This document shows positions 33,454 through 42,095 of a stretch of DNA of 64,000 bases, in pieces (the first letter of the stretch is position 1; each line of letters begins with the position of its first letter). Below the pieces are notes generated by a model. It had not been told where the DNA came from and did no database searches. It saw only the letters and a list, made by a program, of their open reading frames with translations. The stretch covers positions 18,355-82,354 of the forward strand of contig JAEZHF010000020.1 of the NCBI GenBank assembly GCA_023416745.1. The letters run 5' to 3'. This DNA is from Bacillota bacterium (lineage in GTDB: Bacteria; Bacillota; Clostridia; Christensenellales; SZUA-584). The position numbers were made by a program, and so were the translations under genes.

Positions 33454-34530
33454 ATGCCGTGCAGCGTACTGGACAACCTGCTGGAGATATCCAAGCAGCA
33501 CCATGCAACAGATATGCATATTTGTGTCGGCTCCCACCCGCTGATGCGTGTGAACGCCAAGCTGGAAGTGATCCCCGGCACGTCTGTATTTTCTGCGGAG
33601 GAAGTGGCCGGCATCGTCGGCTCCTGCCTTGACCCTGTGAAGATGGACCGGCTGACACGCAACAAGGTCGTCGACTTTTCCTATTCACGCAGCGGTTTTG
33701 GCCGTTTTCGGTGCAATATCTACAAACAGCGCGGCACATACGCCATCGCAGTGCGCATGCTGCCGCTCACCATACCGAATTTTTCAGAATTGGGGCTTCC
33801 GGACACCGTTCTGCAATTCACAAAAAAGACGACCGGACTTGTATTGCTGACCGGCGCGACGGGCTGCGGCAAATCAACCACGCTCGCCAGTATGCTGGAC
33901 ATTATCAACCTGGATTACAACTACCATATACTCACCATTGAGGACCCTGTGGAATATCTGCACAGTCACGGGCAGAGCCTGGTAACACAACGAGAGATCG
34001 GCGAAGACGCCTCCTCGTTTGCATCGGCATTGCGGTCCGCGCTGCGGCAGGACCCGGATGTCATCATGGTGGGCGAAATGCGCGACCAGGAGACCATTGC
34101 GATCGCGCTGTCGGCGGCGGAGACTGGCCATTTGGTGTTCTCCACGCTGCACACCATCGGCTCCGTAAAGACGATAGACCGCATACTGGACTCGTTCCCC
34201 ACCGACCAGCAGAACCAGATACGCAGCCAATTGGCCACCGTGCTGCAGGGCACCATATCTCAGGTGCTGCTGCCCCGCAAGAACGGTGAAGGGCTGGTGG
34301 CCGCCTGCGAGGTGATGGTGGTGACACCCGCGGTGCGCAACCTGATCCGCGAGGGCAAGCATTACCAGATCGGCAACATCATACAGACCGGCAAGGATCA
34401 GGGCATGTGTTCGCTGGAGCGCAGCCTCGCCGAGCTGGCCGCGCAAAGCGTTGTAGACGAAAAAACCGCCAGAATCAAGGCGCAGGATGTGAAGCTGTAT
34501 GAGCAGTATCTTTCGCTTGCCAAACGATAA
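33454..34530 (+). CDS. pilT: PilT-like type IV pilus ATPase
   Basis: 358 residues from ATG 33454 (GAGG upstream); an upstream in-frame extension has no ribosome site. Motifs are Walker A GATGCGKST (134-142), Asp box TIEDPVEYLHS (about 161-171), Walker B DPDVIMVGEMRD (200-211) and His box GHLVFSTLHT (225-234). By family, PilT retracts type IV pili. It heads a six-gene operon with a PilC-like platform and pilin-like proteins; no PilB extension ATPase is present here. Confidence 0.9.
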   Translation: MPCSVLDNLLEISKQHHATDMHICVGSHPLMRVNAKLEVIPGTSVFSAEEVAGIVGSCLDPVKMDRLTRNKVVDFSYSRSGFGRFRCNIYKQRGTYAIAVRMLPLTIPNFSELGLPDTVLQFTKKTTGLVLLTGATGCGKSTTLASMLDIINLDYNYHILTIEDPVEYLHSHGQSLVTQREIGEDASSFASALRSALRQDPDVIMVGEMRDQETIAIALSAAETGHLVFSTLHTIGSVKTIDRILDSFPTDQQNQIRSQLATVLQGTISQVLLPRKNGEGLVAACEVMVVTPAVRNLIREGKHYQIGNIIQTGKDQGMCSLERSLAELAAQSVVDEKTARIKAQDVKLYEQYLSLAKR

Positions 34531-34542
34531 AGGAGTTCATTC

Positions 34543-35592
34543 ATGAGACAAGCCCATGAGCTTTCCAGCGCGGACCTGTCGTCACTGTCGAGGCAGTTCG
34601 CGCTTGTTGTCGATTCGGATCTGTCGCTGCAGGAAGGCATTGATCTGATCCGGCAGCAGACCAAATCACGGGCGGCACAGCAGATGCTGCGGCGCGTACA
34701 AAAACGAGTCATCGAGGGCTTGGCGCTGTCTGAAGCGTTCGCCGAGGAGCAGGACTTGCTGCCGGTTTTCTACATACAGATGATAAAGATGGGTGAGCAG
34801 AGCGGTAATCTCGTTCGTGTGCTCACGCGCGTGGCCGATTCGTATGATAAGGACGCGAAGATATCCGCCAAAGTGATGTCCGCTGTCACATACCCCATCA
34901 TACTCACTGTGCTGATGCTGTGTGTCATCGTGCTGCTGCTGACCGAAGTGCTGCCCATGTTCGACGATGTACTCTCCTCCCTCGGCGGCGAAATGCCGGG
35001 CATCACGCGCACGCTGATGAACATCGGCGATTTCATCAGCAGCTACTTCTACATACTGCTGGCGGTGATTGCCGCCTTGATACTGGCTGTCGTGATCATG
35101 CGGCAAAGCCAGAAGGGACGTGAACTGCTGGATGCGTTCAAGCTCAAGCTGCCAATACACCGCGGCATTACGCGCAACATCTGCGGCGTACGCTTTGCCC
35201 GTAACCTGGCCATGCTGCTTCGCAGTGGCATTGCCATCGCCACCAGCGTTCGCATGACCGCCGCCATCGTCATGAACGCGCGCATCGAAGCGCTGATATT
35301 GAAGGCGGCCGAGCGCATCGAAAAGGGTGAGACGCTGCGTGAGGCGCTGCTGTCTCTGGGTCTGTTTCCCGGCCTGCTGCTGCGCATACTGGCGGTGGCG
35401 GAGAACACAGGCCATACGGACGACATGCTGGACCGGGCGGCGGATGTGCTGGAGGAGGAACTGGATGAACGCCTGACTAAGCTGACAACGGTGCTGGAAC
35501 CGGCACTGATCATCGTGCTGTCCGTCATCATCGGCGTCGTGCTGGTATCCGTCATATTGCCTGTCACCCGTATTATGAACACGGTGGGATGA
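34543..35592 (+). CDS. PilC/GspF-like inner-membrane platform protein
   Basis: 349 residues with two GspF domains (about 15-140 and 215-345) and three membrane segments, including VTYPIILTVLMLCVIVLLLTEVLPMFDDV and VLEPALIIVLSVIIGVVLVSVILPVTRIMNTVG. The latter is the family's C-terminal signature. It is the membrane base of the pilus machine, 12 bases after the PilT gene. Confidence 0.92.
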   Translation: MRQAHELSSADLSSLSRQFALVVDSDLSLQEGIDLIRQQTKSRAAQQMLRRVQKRVIEGLALSEAFAEEQDLLPVFYIQMIKMGEQSGNLVRVLTRVADSYDKDAKISAKVMSAVTYPIILTVLMLCVIVLLLTEVLPMFDDVLSSLGGEMPGITRTLMNIGDFISSYFYILLAVIAALILAVVIMRQSQKGRELLDAFKLKLPIHRGITRNICGVRFARNLAMLLRSGIAIATSVRMTAAIVMNARIEALILKAAERIEKGETLREALLSLGLFPGLLLRILAVAENTGHTDDMLDRAADVLEEELDERLTKLTTVLEPALIIVLSVIIGVVLVSVILPVTRIMNTVG

Positions 35593-35595
35593 GCC

Positions 35596-35919
35596 ATGAA
35601 CAAGATGAGCCTGTCCTTCGTTTCCATGCTGGTCTGCCTTGCGATTATGGCCGCATTGGTGCTGTTCGTCGTTATCAACGTGAGGGAATACGGCAGCGGC
35701 TATAACGAAAGAAGACTCGATGAAATACGCGATACAGTAATCAGCAGCGTATCCCAGTGTTACGCGCTGGAGGGCGCCTACCCGTCTGACCTTGCGTATC
35801 TGGAGGAAAACTACGGACTGATCATGGACAAAAGGCGCTATATCTATCACTATGAGATGTTCGCATCCAACATCTTTCCGGATGTGAAGGTTCTCTATCT
35901 GAGAGAGACGGGTGATTGA
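35596..35919 (+). CDS. Small pseudopilin-like protein
   Basis: 107 residues. An N-terminal hydrophobic helix (about 8-30) is followed by DEIRDTVISSVSQCYALEGAYPSDLAYLEENYGL, which resembles the GspG-type pilin core (ALEGxYPxDLxxL). The usual GF-TLxE cleavage site is absent, so processing by prepilin peptidase is doubtful. Three bases after the platform gene. Confidence 0.6.
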   Translation: MNKMSLSFVSMLVCLAIMAALVLFVVINVREYGSGYNERRLDEIRDTVISSVSQCYALEGAYPSDLAYLEENYGLIMDKRRYIYHYEMFASNIFPDVKVLYLRETGD

Positions 35920-36394
35920 CATGCATTCGAGAAGCAAGGCTTTTGCCATTGAGTCAATCTCCGTGATGCTGGTGCTGATACTGTTCGCCTTCGTCGTTTT
36001 TATGCTGATCAGCTCCGGCTCAAAAGCATACGGCAGCATCCTCAGCGGCAAGGAGACGACCGAGAGTACGCGCGTCGCCTATTCGTATATCAACATGAAG
36101 GTGAAGCAGCACGATAAAACTGGCGGCATTGATGTCGAACAAACGACATACGGCAGCTCTTTAAAGATTGATATCGAGGAAGGCTACTGTACCTATATAT
36201 TCTACGCGGAGGGCGGCCTGTACGAGTGCCTGACGCTTGAGGGCATTGAGCCGTCGGTAGACGCCGGCAACCTCATCACCAAAATCAGTAGCCTCAATAT
36301 AGAGCGAAACGGTTCTCTGCTCCGTATCCGGTGTACATCCGGGAGCGGCGATGACACGCGGTCAGTAGAAGGGGTGGTGAGCCTCAGGACATGA
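35912..36394 (+). CDS. DUF4860-like pilus operon protein
   Basis: 160 residues. One N-terminal membrane helix (about 12-34) with AFAIESISVMLVL, pilin-like in style (Glu in the helix start), then a mostly beta domain. Overlaps the preceding gene by eight bases and the next by four. A minor pilin role is inferred from context. Confidence 0.6.
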   Translation: MIDMHSRSKAFAIESISVMLVLILFAFVVFMLISSGSKAYGSILSGKETTESTRVAYSYINMKVKQHDKTGGIDVEQTTYGSSLKIDIEEGYCTYIFYAEGGLYECLTLEGIEPSVDAGNLITKISSLNIERNGSLLRIRCTSGSGDDTRSVEGVVSLRT

Positions 36395-36807
36395 AGATGC
36401 ACAATCAAAGGGGATTCACGCTGATTGAGGTGATCATATCCATCGCCGCGCTCGGCATCATATGCGCTGTGCTGCTGAAGCTGTTTGTGCTGGCGGGCGA
36501 TACCAACCGGCGTGCCGGAGACGTGCAGGAAGCGCAGGTGGCGGTCGCATCCGCTGCGGAAACATTGGTAAGCAGTGACAGCATGGAAGACGGGCTAATT
36601 CTGCTGGGCCTTCCGGTTTCGGAAGGCAGCCTGGACGGCCGGTATACGCTTGTCAACGGGTCCTTTAATGTCGTGCTGGACATCAGTGAAGCGCCAGGTG
36701 ACTATCCCGGTGAGCTTTTTGACCTGAACGTTACAGCCGTGAGCGGCGACCGTGAGCTGGCAGCCATCAAGACGGCAAAATATTACGGAGGCGGTGCGTA
36801 TGATTAA
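36391..36807 (+). CDS. Prepilin with N-terminal methylation motif
   Basis: 138 residues. The class III-type motif QRGFTLIEVIISIAALGIICAVLLKLFVL places cleavage after Gly6 and leaves Glu at +5, as in type IV pilins. It is the only clear prepilin in the operon, thus the likely structural or major subunit. Overlaps both neighbours. Confidence 0.88.
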   Translation: MKMHNQRGFTLIEVIISIAALGIICAVLLKLFVLAGDTNRRAGDVQEAQVAVASAAETLVSSDSMEDGLILLGLPVSEGSLDGRYTLVNGSFNVVLDISEAPGDYPGELFDLNVTAVSGDRELAAIKTAKYYGGGAYD

Positions 36808-37225
36808 AAAGCTGATGGCCTCCAATAAGGGTGCGTCATCCGTACTCGTCATATTGTTGCTGCTGGTGCTCGTCGTGTTTGGCGTTGCGGCGCTCACCAC
36901 TGCCTTGTCCGGGCTGCGGCTGGGCCAGAAGGTATCCGACTGGAGCAACGCCTACTATAGCGCAGAAGGCATCGCAGCGCACTGCTGGGCCGAGGTCGAT
37001 GCGGCAGTCAGTCAGGCCGGTCAGCAAGATGCTGACGGCTTTGAGCAGGCGCTGACAGACAAGCTCGCGGAGCTGGACTTCGATACGCAGCTGACCCGCG
37101 GCGATAGAGGCTTCAGCATCTCCTATGAGACCTGGGAAGGCGATATCGGTCTGCACGTGACGCTGGCGCTGGCCATGGACGGCTCGGCACTGCGCCCCGT
37201 GGAGTGGTATCAGATTAATCAGTGA
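36800..37225 (+). CDS. PilX-like pilus assembly protein
   Basis: 141 residues from ATG 36800, overlapping the prepilin stop. N-terminal hydrophobic helix (about 13-34, SSVLVILLLLVLVVFGVAALTTALSGLRLG) and YYSAEGIAAHCWAEVDAAV, a pattern seen in PilX/GspK-like minor components. Last gene of the operon. Confidence 0.65.
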   Translation: MIKKLMASNKGASSVLVILLLLVLVVFGVAALTTALSGLRLGQKVSDWSNAYYSAEGIAAHCWAEVDAAVSQAGQQDADGFEQALTDKLAELDFDTQLTRGDRGFSISYETWEGDIGLHVTLALAMDGSALRPVEWYQINQ

Positions 37226-37286
37226 CCTGCTCTGGCGGGCAGATATAATACTTGACGGAACGAAATACAACCGATGGAACGGTAAT

Positions 37287-38231
37287 ATGAAAACAAAAGC
37301 AGCACTTGTCATGCTGACGGTTTGCGTATTGCTTGCATTAGCGGGCTGTACCGCCCCCGACAGTGAAATCAAGAATATGCACGAGAACACCGGCGTCGCG
37401 CTGGCTGCCGCCGAAACGACGAATGAGGACATCGACGCGCTGTTTGCCGCCCGTATTCACGGGCCCGCGCTGCCGCCGGACATGGTTCCCTCTGAAGAGA
37501 TTTGTACGGACTATGTCAGCTCCGGCCTGCTGCGTATCTGCCATACTTCGGAATCGGACGCACGGCTCAAGCTGCAGGTCTTAAAAGACGGCAACTCCAT
37601 TGCGTATAATCTGAAAGGCGACGGCAGCATTGAAGACTTTTCATTGCAGTATGGCAGCGGCGAGTACACAGCCCGTATCATGCAGAACGTAAAAGAAGAT
37701 GAGTATTTTGTGGTCACATCCAAAACGTTTGATGTGGCACTGATAAACGAGGAGGACGTATATCTCAACTCCATACAAAACGTGGACTGGGATTTCGGCA
37801 AGAAGCCCATGCAGGACGTGCGCTACATCGTTTCCAATCCGCTGACGGGCTTTGAAGATGCCAATCTCTTAACGGGCTGCTCGGATGAGCTGTATCAGTA
37901 CGTTACGGAAAACATCCAGTACGACAGTGCGAAGGTGTTCACGCTGATGTACGACTATCTCCCCGATATCGAGGAGACCTATATCGAGGGCAGCGGCATC
38001 TGCTACGACTATGCGTCCCTCTTTGCCGCCATGCTGCGCAGCATCGGTATACCAGCCAAGCTGGTCAAGGGTTATTCAGCGCAGGATCCGGATGTGTACC
38101 ACGCCTGGAACGAGGTTTATATCGGCGGGCAGTGGATCGTAGTAGACACCACATTGGATGCATCGCTGCCGCAGGGTTCCGTCCCCATGGCAAAAAACGC
38201 GCAGGACTATGCCAAGGTATACGAATACTAA
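37287..38231 (+). CDS. Transglutaminase-like lipoprotein
   Basis: 314 residues. Lipobox LALAGC with Cys21. The C-terminal half is a transglutaminase-like (papain-fold) domain: catalytic Cys in EGSGICYDYASLFAAMLRSIGIPAKLVKGY, His in DVYHAWNEVYI, Asp in IVVDTTLD. Such extracellular proteins act as proteases or cross-linkers; the exact reaction is unknown. Follows the pilus operon by 61 bases. Confidence 0.88.
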   Translation: MKTKAALVMLTVCVLLALAGCTAPDSEIKNMHENTGVALAAAETTNEDIDALFAARIHGPALPPDMVPSEEICTDYVSSGLLRICHTSESDARLKLQVLKDGNSIAYNLKGDGSIEDFSLQYGSGEYTARIMQNVKEDEYFVVTSKTFDVALINEEDVYLNSIQNVDWDFGKKPMQDVRYIVSNPLTGFEDANLLTGCSDELYQYVTENIQYDSAKVFTLMYDYLPDIEETYIEGSGICYDYASLFAAMLRSIGIPAKLVKGYSAQDPDVYHAWNEVYIGGQWIVVDTTLDASLPQGSVPMAKNAQDYAKVYEY

Positions 38232-38269
38232 CCCCCGCCTGATAACAGATATTATAATACGTAATCCCG

Positions 38270-38301
38270 ATCCGGCTGCTAAATGCAGACCGGATTTTTT
38301 T
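38270..38301 (+). terminator. Terminator after the transglutaminase-like gene
   Basis: ATCCGG pairs with CCGGAT, extended by TGC/GCA, followed by seven T. Confidence 0.85.
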
Positions 38302-38412
38302 ATTCAACTAAAAGCCTTCTCCATGGTGCGAAGCATCTTGTTTCACATAATATCCTGAAATCAATGTTGAGCATGCAAAGTCTCGCTCTCTTAACCTGTT
38401 TTAAAGTAATTT

Positions 38413-38456
38413 CTTAAGCAATCGCGTCTGATTTTGTCGGATGCGCATTCCTTAAG
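38413..38456. other. Two-tier hairpin in the sortase leader region
   Basis: CTTAAG (38413-38418) pairs with CTTAAG (38451-38456); inside, CGCGTCTGA (38423-38431) pairs with TCGGATGCG (38437-38445) with G-T pairs. There is no T-run. It could be a structured 5' leader or a protein site. Unassigned. Confidence 0.4.
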
Positions 38457-38559
38457 CTTGTCTCTCATACGCTTTAATACGCGCCAGTGAATAAAACACA
38501 CCGGCAAAGACATACTTAACTCTGTTTCTAAAAAACGATGCGTATTAAGGAGTTAACTT

Positions 38560-39441
38560 TTGGACAGGTTGTACCACCGCCCGGGCAACCGCGAGGGCGG
38601 GGAATTCGTCCGCGCGCAGGACAGACGGGTGCTGCATGCAAAGATCATCGTCGTCGCAGCAGCCATACTGCTCGGTATCTCCGTCATACTGATCGGCTCT
38701 TTCATCGTGCTGCCTGACATCATATCAGACAGCACCAAACCGCTTGAACAGGATTTCGCCGCAGAGCTTTACGATACAACGCTGAAAAGTCCCCCGGTAG
38801 CAGCCGCCCCCGCAGAAACGGCGCAGCCCGTTTTCGAGCAGCCGGAGCCGGAGGTTTCAAGCGCACCGGCAATCCGCTTCCCGCGCGACAGCTTTACTGC
38901 CGTACTCGACATCAACGAAGACATCGTGGGCCGTGTCAGCATCGATGCGCTGGACATCAACTATCTGGTCACGCAGGGCATCGACAACGATTACTATCTG
39001 CATATGGGCTACGACCGCAAGAAGAATTCCAGTGGCGCGATATTTCTGGATTACCGCTGCAACATTGGCCTTGATCCGCTTAACGGGCATTTTATACTTT
39101 ACGGCCACAACATGAAGAACGGCTCCATGTTCCATAACCTGATGCAGTACAAGGATGAAAAGTTCTTCTACAACAACCGCATCATCCGGTTCGACACGCT
39201 GTACGAGGACTATGAGTGGGATATATTCTCGGCCTATATCACGGATACGAGTTTTTACTTCATTGACACCACGTTTAAAGACGATGCTGACTGGCTGGAT
39301 TTTCTGCAAACAATACAGGACAAGAGCATATACCCCACCAACTCACAGTTGTCCGCTGACGACGTGATTCTGACGCTTTGTACCTGCACCTATGAGTTCG
39401 ACGACGCACGCTTTGTCATTCACGCCCGGCTTAAGAAGTAA
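38560..39441 (+). CDS. srtB: Class B sortase
   Basis: 293 residues from TTG 38560 (AAGGAG seven bases upstream). N-terminal anchor helix (about 28-53), then a variable Pro-rich linker, then the SrtB domain: catalytic His in ILYGHNM, Cys in TLCTCTYEF (second Cys), Arg in ARFVIHARL. It joins surface proteins to peptidoglycan or to each other. No substrate gene is adjacent; the giant surface protein at 53.9 kb carries an IPQTG sequence and is a possible client. Confidence 0.92.
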   Translation: MDRLYHRPGNREGGEFVRAQDRRVLHAKIIVVAAAILLGISVILIGSFIVLPDIISDSTKPLEQDFAAELYDTTLKSPPVAAAPAETAQPVFEQPEPEVSSAPAIRFPRDSFTAVLDINEDIVGRVSIDALDINYLVTQGIDNDYYLHMGYDRKKNSSGAIFLDYRCNIGLDPLNGHFILYGHNMKNGSMFHNLMQYKDEKFFYNNRIIRFDTLYEDYEWDIFSAYITDTSFYFIDTTFKDDADWLDFLQTIQDKSIYPTNSQLSADDVILTLCTCTYEFDDARFVIHARLKK

Positions 39442-39539
39442 TGAAAAAGAAAGAAATGCAGTTACAGGAAATAAAAAAAGGGTTATAATGACAGTGCACA
39501 AGCTAAGAGATATATCTCATCGTCTGGGAGGATCATTGT

Positions 39540-40148
39540 ATGATTATGCTTGACCGCACTATGTCGATTGATAAAGACGCTTTGCCCGAAGTGGCAAGGA
39601 ACCTGAAAATTGAAGACATCCCACAGTTGGTGGGATTACTCAGTTTAAAAGACGACAACATCAGGTATCAGGCTTATCTTCTCCTTAGTCACCGTTCCAT
39701 GCTCACAGATGATGTATATCCGTATTGGAATACCTTCCGTGACAAATTGCGAAGCGATAATTCTTATCAGAGAAGCATCGGGCTTATGTTGATAGCGGAA
39801 AACGCGAAATGGGATACAGAAAACCAAATGGAATACGCCATTGATGAATACCTTATGCTGCTAAACGATGATAAACCTATCACAGTACGGCAATGTATTC
39901 AGTCTTTAAGCAAAATAGTTCCATTTAAGACTGGCATACTCGACAGAATCGCTGACAGCCTTGTCTCATTCAATCTTATGTCTGTTAAGGAAACAATGCG
40001 TAAATCAATATTGCTCGACATATTAAATGTATTGGTTCTTATCCGTAAGAATCTCCGGACAGATGATATCGATGGTTTTATAATGAACGCTCTGTCCGGT
40101 GAAGTGCTGGACAAGAAATCAAAAACGCAAATCGAAGCGCTTTTGTAA
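39540..40148 (+). CDS. HEAT-repeat-like helical protein, unknown function
   Basis: 202 residues, all-helical pattern: LPEVARNLKIEDIPQLVGLLSLKDDNIRYQAYLLLSHRS and ITVRQCIQSLSKIVPFKTGILDRI recall HEAT/armadillo repeats. No signal peptide or motif. AT-rich codon use compared with neighbours may indicate acquisition. A terminator follows. Confidence 0.6.
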   Translation: MIMLDRTMSIDKDALPEVARNLKIEDIPQLVGLLSLKDDNIRYQAYLLLSHRSMLTDDVYPYWNTFRDKLRSDNSYQRSIGLMLIAENAKWDTENQMEYAIDEYLMLLNDDKPITVRQCIQSLSKIVPFKTGILDRIADSLVSFNLMSVKETMRKSILLDILNVLVLIRKNLRTDDIDGFIMNALSGEVLDKKSKTQIEALL

Positions 40149-40187
40149 GGAAGGTTTGTTCATAATACAAAACATTTATTGAAGGAG

Positions 40188-40222
40188 AAAGGCGCCAACC
40201 CTTGGGATCGACGCCTTTTTTT
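40188..40222 (+). terminator. Terminator after the HEAT-like gene
   Basis: AAAGGCG (40188-40194) pairs with CGCCTTT (40212-40218), followed by TTTTTC. Confidence 0.8.
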
Positions 40223-40312
40223 CTTTCGCTTTTCCGTTTCTATTTAAGTCTGATTTAATATGTCTCCATATTATAACGCGCCTATACCGCTCCACTTGTG
40301 TTTGCCGCTGAA

Positions 40313-41812
40313 TTACAATTCACGGAAACGCTGCTTCAAGTCCTGATACAGCCCCGAGTAGGTCTTGATGATCCTGTTGTACTTCTCCACGTTCTCAGGA
40401 ATCGGCTGTGTGATCGTCTCCACTTTAAGCATCTTGGCTGCTTCTTCGATGCTGCCCCACAGCCCCGCGCCCACGCCGGCCACTACCGCTGCGCCGTACG
40501 CGCCGCCTTCGGCCGCGCCTGTCAGCGTCTTCACCGGCAGACCCATGATGTCCGCCTGGATTTGCCGCCACAAGCGGCTCTTGGACGCGCCGCCCGACGA
40601 CACGACTTCAGTGGGCTTCATGCCGGGTTTGGCGGACAGTATCAGCTCGTATATCTCGCGCAGGCCAAATACCACGCCCTCCATCACCGCACGCGCCAGA
40701 TCGCCGCGTGTGGTCGTGACGGACATGCCGTAGAATACACCTCTGGCGTACGGGTCGGCATGGGGCGCGCGCTCGCCCGTGAGGTACGGCAGGAATATTA
40801 CACCGTTAGCGCCCGGCTGACTGGCCTCCGCGCCCGCGTTGATAAGCTTGAAAGGATCGTCAGCACCATCGTAGAACGTGTTCTTGAACCACTCCATGGA
40901 GCCGCCCGACGACAACTGACAGCCAAACGCCTGCCACTTGTTCTTGTCGTTGTTGCAGAAAAACTGCACCAGGCCGTTCTCGTTGTATCCGAAGCCGTCC
41001 AGCGCCATCGAAACGACGCCCGACGTGCCGATGATAAAGCCGATGGTGCCCTCCTTGACGATGCCCATGCCCGTCGTCTGGATGACCGCATCGCCGCCGC
41101 CCGCGTATACGGCAAGGCCTTCGGGCAGGCCTGTCAGCGCCGCCGCTTCTTTGGTGACATGCCCGGCCAAACCGTCGGACTCCATCACGCTCGGGAACAT
41201 CGTTTTGTCAAAACCCAGCAAGTCAATGAGCTCAAAGCTGAAGGCGCGCTTCTCCACGTTAAACAAACCCGTACCGGAACCATCCGATACCTCGGTGCAC
41301 TTCTCCCCCGTGATCAGGAAGCGGATGTAGTCCTTGGGCATCAGGAAGTGTTTCATGCGCGCAAAGTTGTCCGGCTCGTTCTTTTTCATCCACAGTATTT
41401 TGCCGCCCGTGTAGCCGGTGAGCATCGTGTTGTTGGTGTACGACAGCAGTCCGTCTAGGCCGCCCGCCGCCGCGATGATCTCCTCACACTCCTTTTCGGT
41501 GCGCTGGTCGTTCCAGAGTATCGCGGGCCGTATCACGTTGTCGTCCCCGTCCAGAGCCACCAGGCCGTGCATCTGGCCGGAAAACGACAATCCGGCGATG
41601 TCTGCCGCCGCCACGCCGCTTTGCTCCACAGCCGCCTTCATGGCGCCGCAGGTGCCTTCCCACCAATCTGCCGGGTTCTGCTCCGACCAGCCCTCATGAG
41701 GGTTGCTGAGCGAATAGGTTCTCGTCTGGGACGCGGCGACATGGCCGTCCTCACCCACCAGAATGCATTTGACGCCGGACGTGCCCACGTCGATACCAGC
41801 TACATATCTCAT
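40313..41812 (-). CDS. xylB: Xylulokinase
   Basis: 499 residues, FGGY family. The N-terminal ATPase motif is AGIDVGTSGVKCILV (about 4-18); the substrate-side GQMHGLVAL and the C-terminal VVSSGGASKSRLWRQIQADIMGLPV are xylulokinase-like. It phosphorylates D-xylulose. No xylose isomerase or transporter is adjacent, but a fucose/arabinose-isomerase-like gene lies at 60.7 kb. Start supported by AAGGAG upstream. Confidence 0.92.
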   Translation of the reverse strand: MRYVAGIDVGTSGVKCILVGEDGHVAASQTRTYSLSNPHEGWSEQNPADWWEGTCGAMKAAVEQSGVAAADIAGLSFSGQMHGLVALDGDDNVIRPAILWNDQRTEKECEEIIAAAGGLDGLLSYTNNTMLTGYTGGKILWMKKNEPDNFARMKHFLMPKDYIRFLITGEKCTEVSDGSGTGLFNVEKRAFSFELIDLLGFDKTMFPSVMESDGLAGHVTKEAAALTGLPEGLAVYAGGGDAVIQTTGMGIVKEGTIGFIIGTSGVVSMALDGFGYNENGLVQFFCNNDKNKWQAFGCQLSSGGSMEWFKNTFYDGADDPFKLINAGAEASQPGANGVIFLPYLTGERAPHADPYARGVFYGMSVTTTRGDLARAVMEGVVFGLREIYELILSAKPGMKPTEVVSSGGASKSRLWRQIQADIMGLPVKTLTGAAEGGAYGAAVVAGVGAGLWGSIEEAAKMLKVETITQPIPENVEKYNRIIKTYSGLYQDLKQRFREL

Positions 41813-42018
41813 ATTAAAAGCTCCTTGTTTTTTGGAATTGAAATCAGAATGGCATCCTATTGTTTAATTATAGAGAATCAACCGCAGGTGCGCAAGTGCG
41901 CGATCATTCAATATATTGACTTGAATTACTATATAGATGACACATTTTTGTCCCGCCGCGGGCAACTGCAGTATTTCTGCACCCGCTACAACTGAATTGT
42001 GAACATTTTTAGATTCAC

Positions 42019-42048
42019 TTGCAATTGATATGTATGTGACTGTATAAT
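42019..42048 (+). promoter_or_regulatory. Promoter of the nuclease-fold lipoprotein gene
   Basis: TTGCAA (42019-42024) and TATAAT (42043-42048) are separated by 18 bases, 47 bases before the start codon. Confidence 0.6.
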
Positions 42049-42095
42049 ATTGGCTATCATAGATATGACTCTATAATCTGACTTTGAGGTAACTG

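Larger units (their letters stand above)
38232..38559. other. Gene-free stretch before srtB
   Basis: About 330 bases without a gene. It holds the terminator at 38270-38301 and, further on, a two-tier hairpin at 38413-38456 ahead of the sortase gene. No clear promoter pair stands out. Confidence 0.6.
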
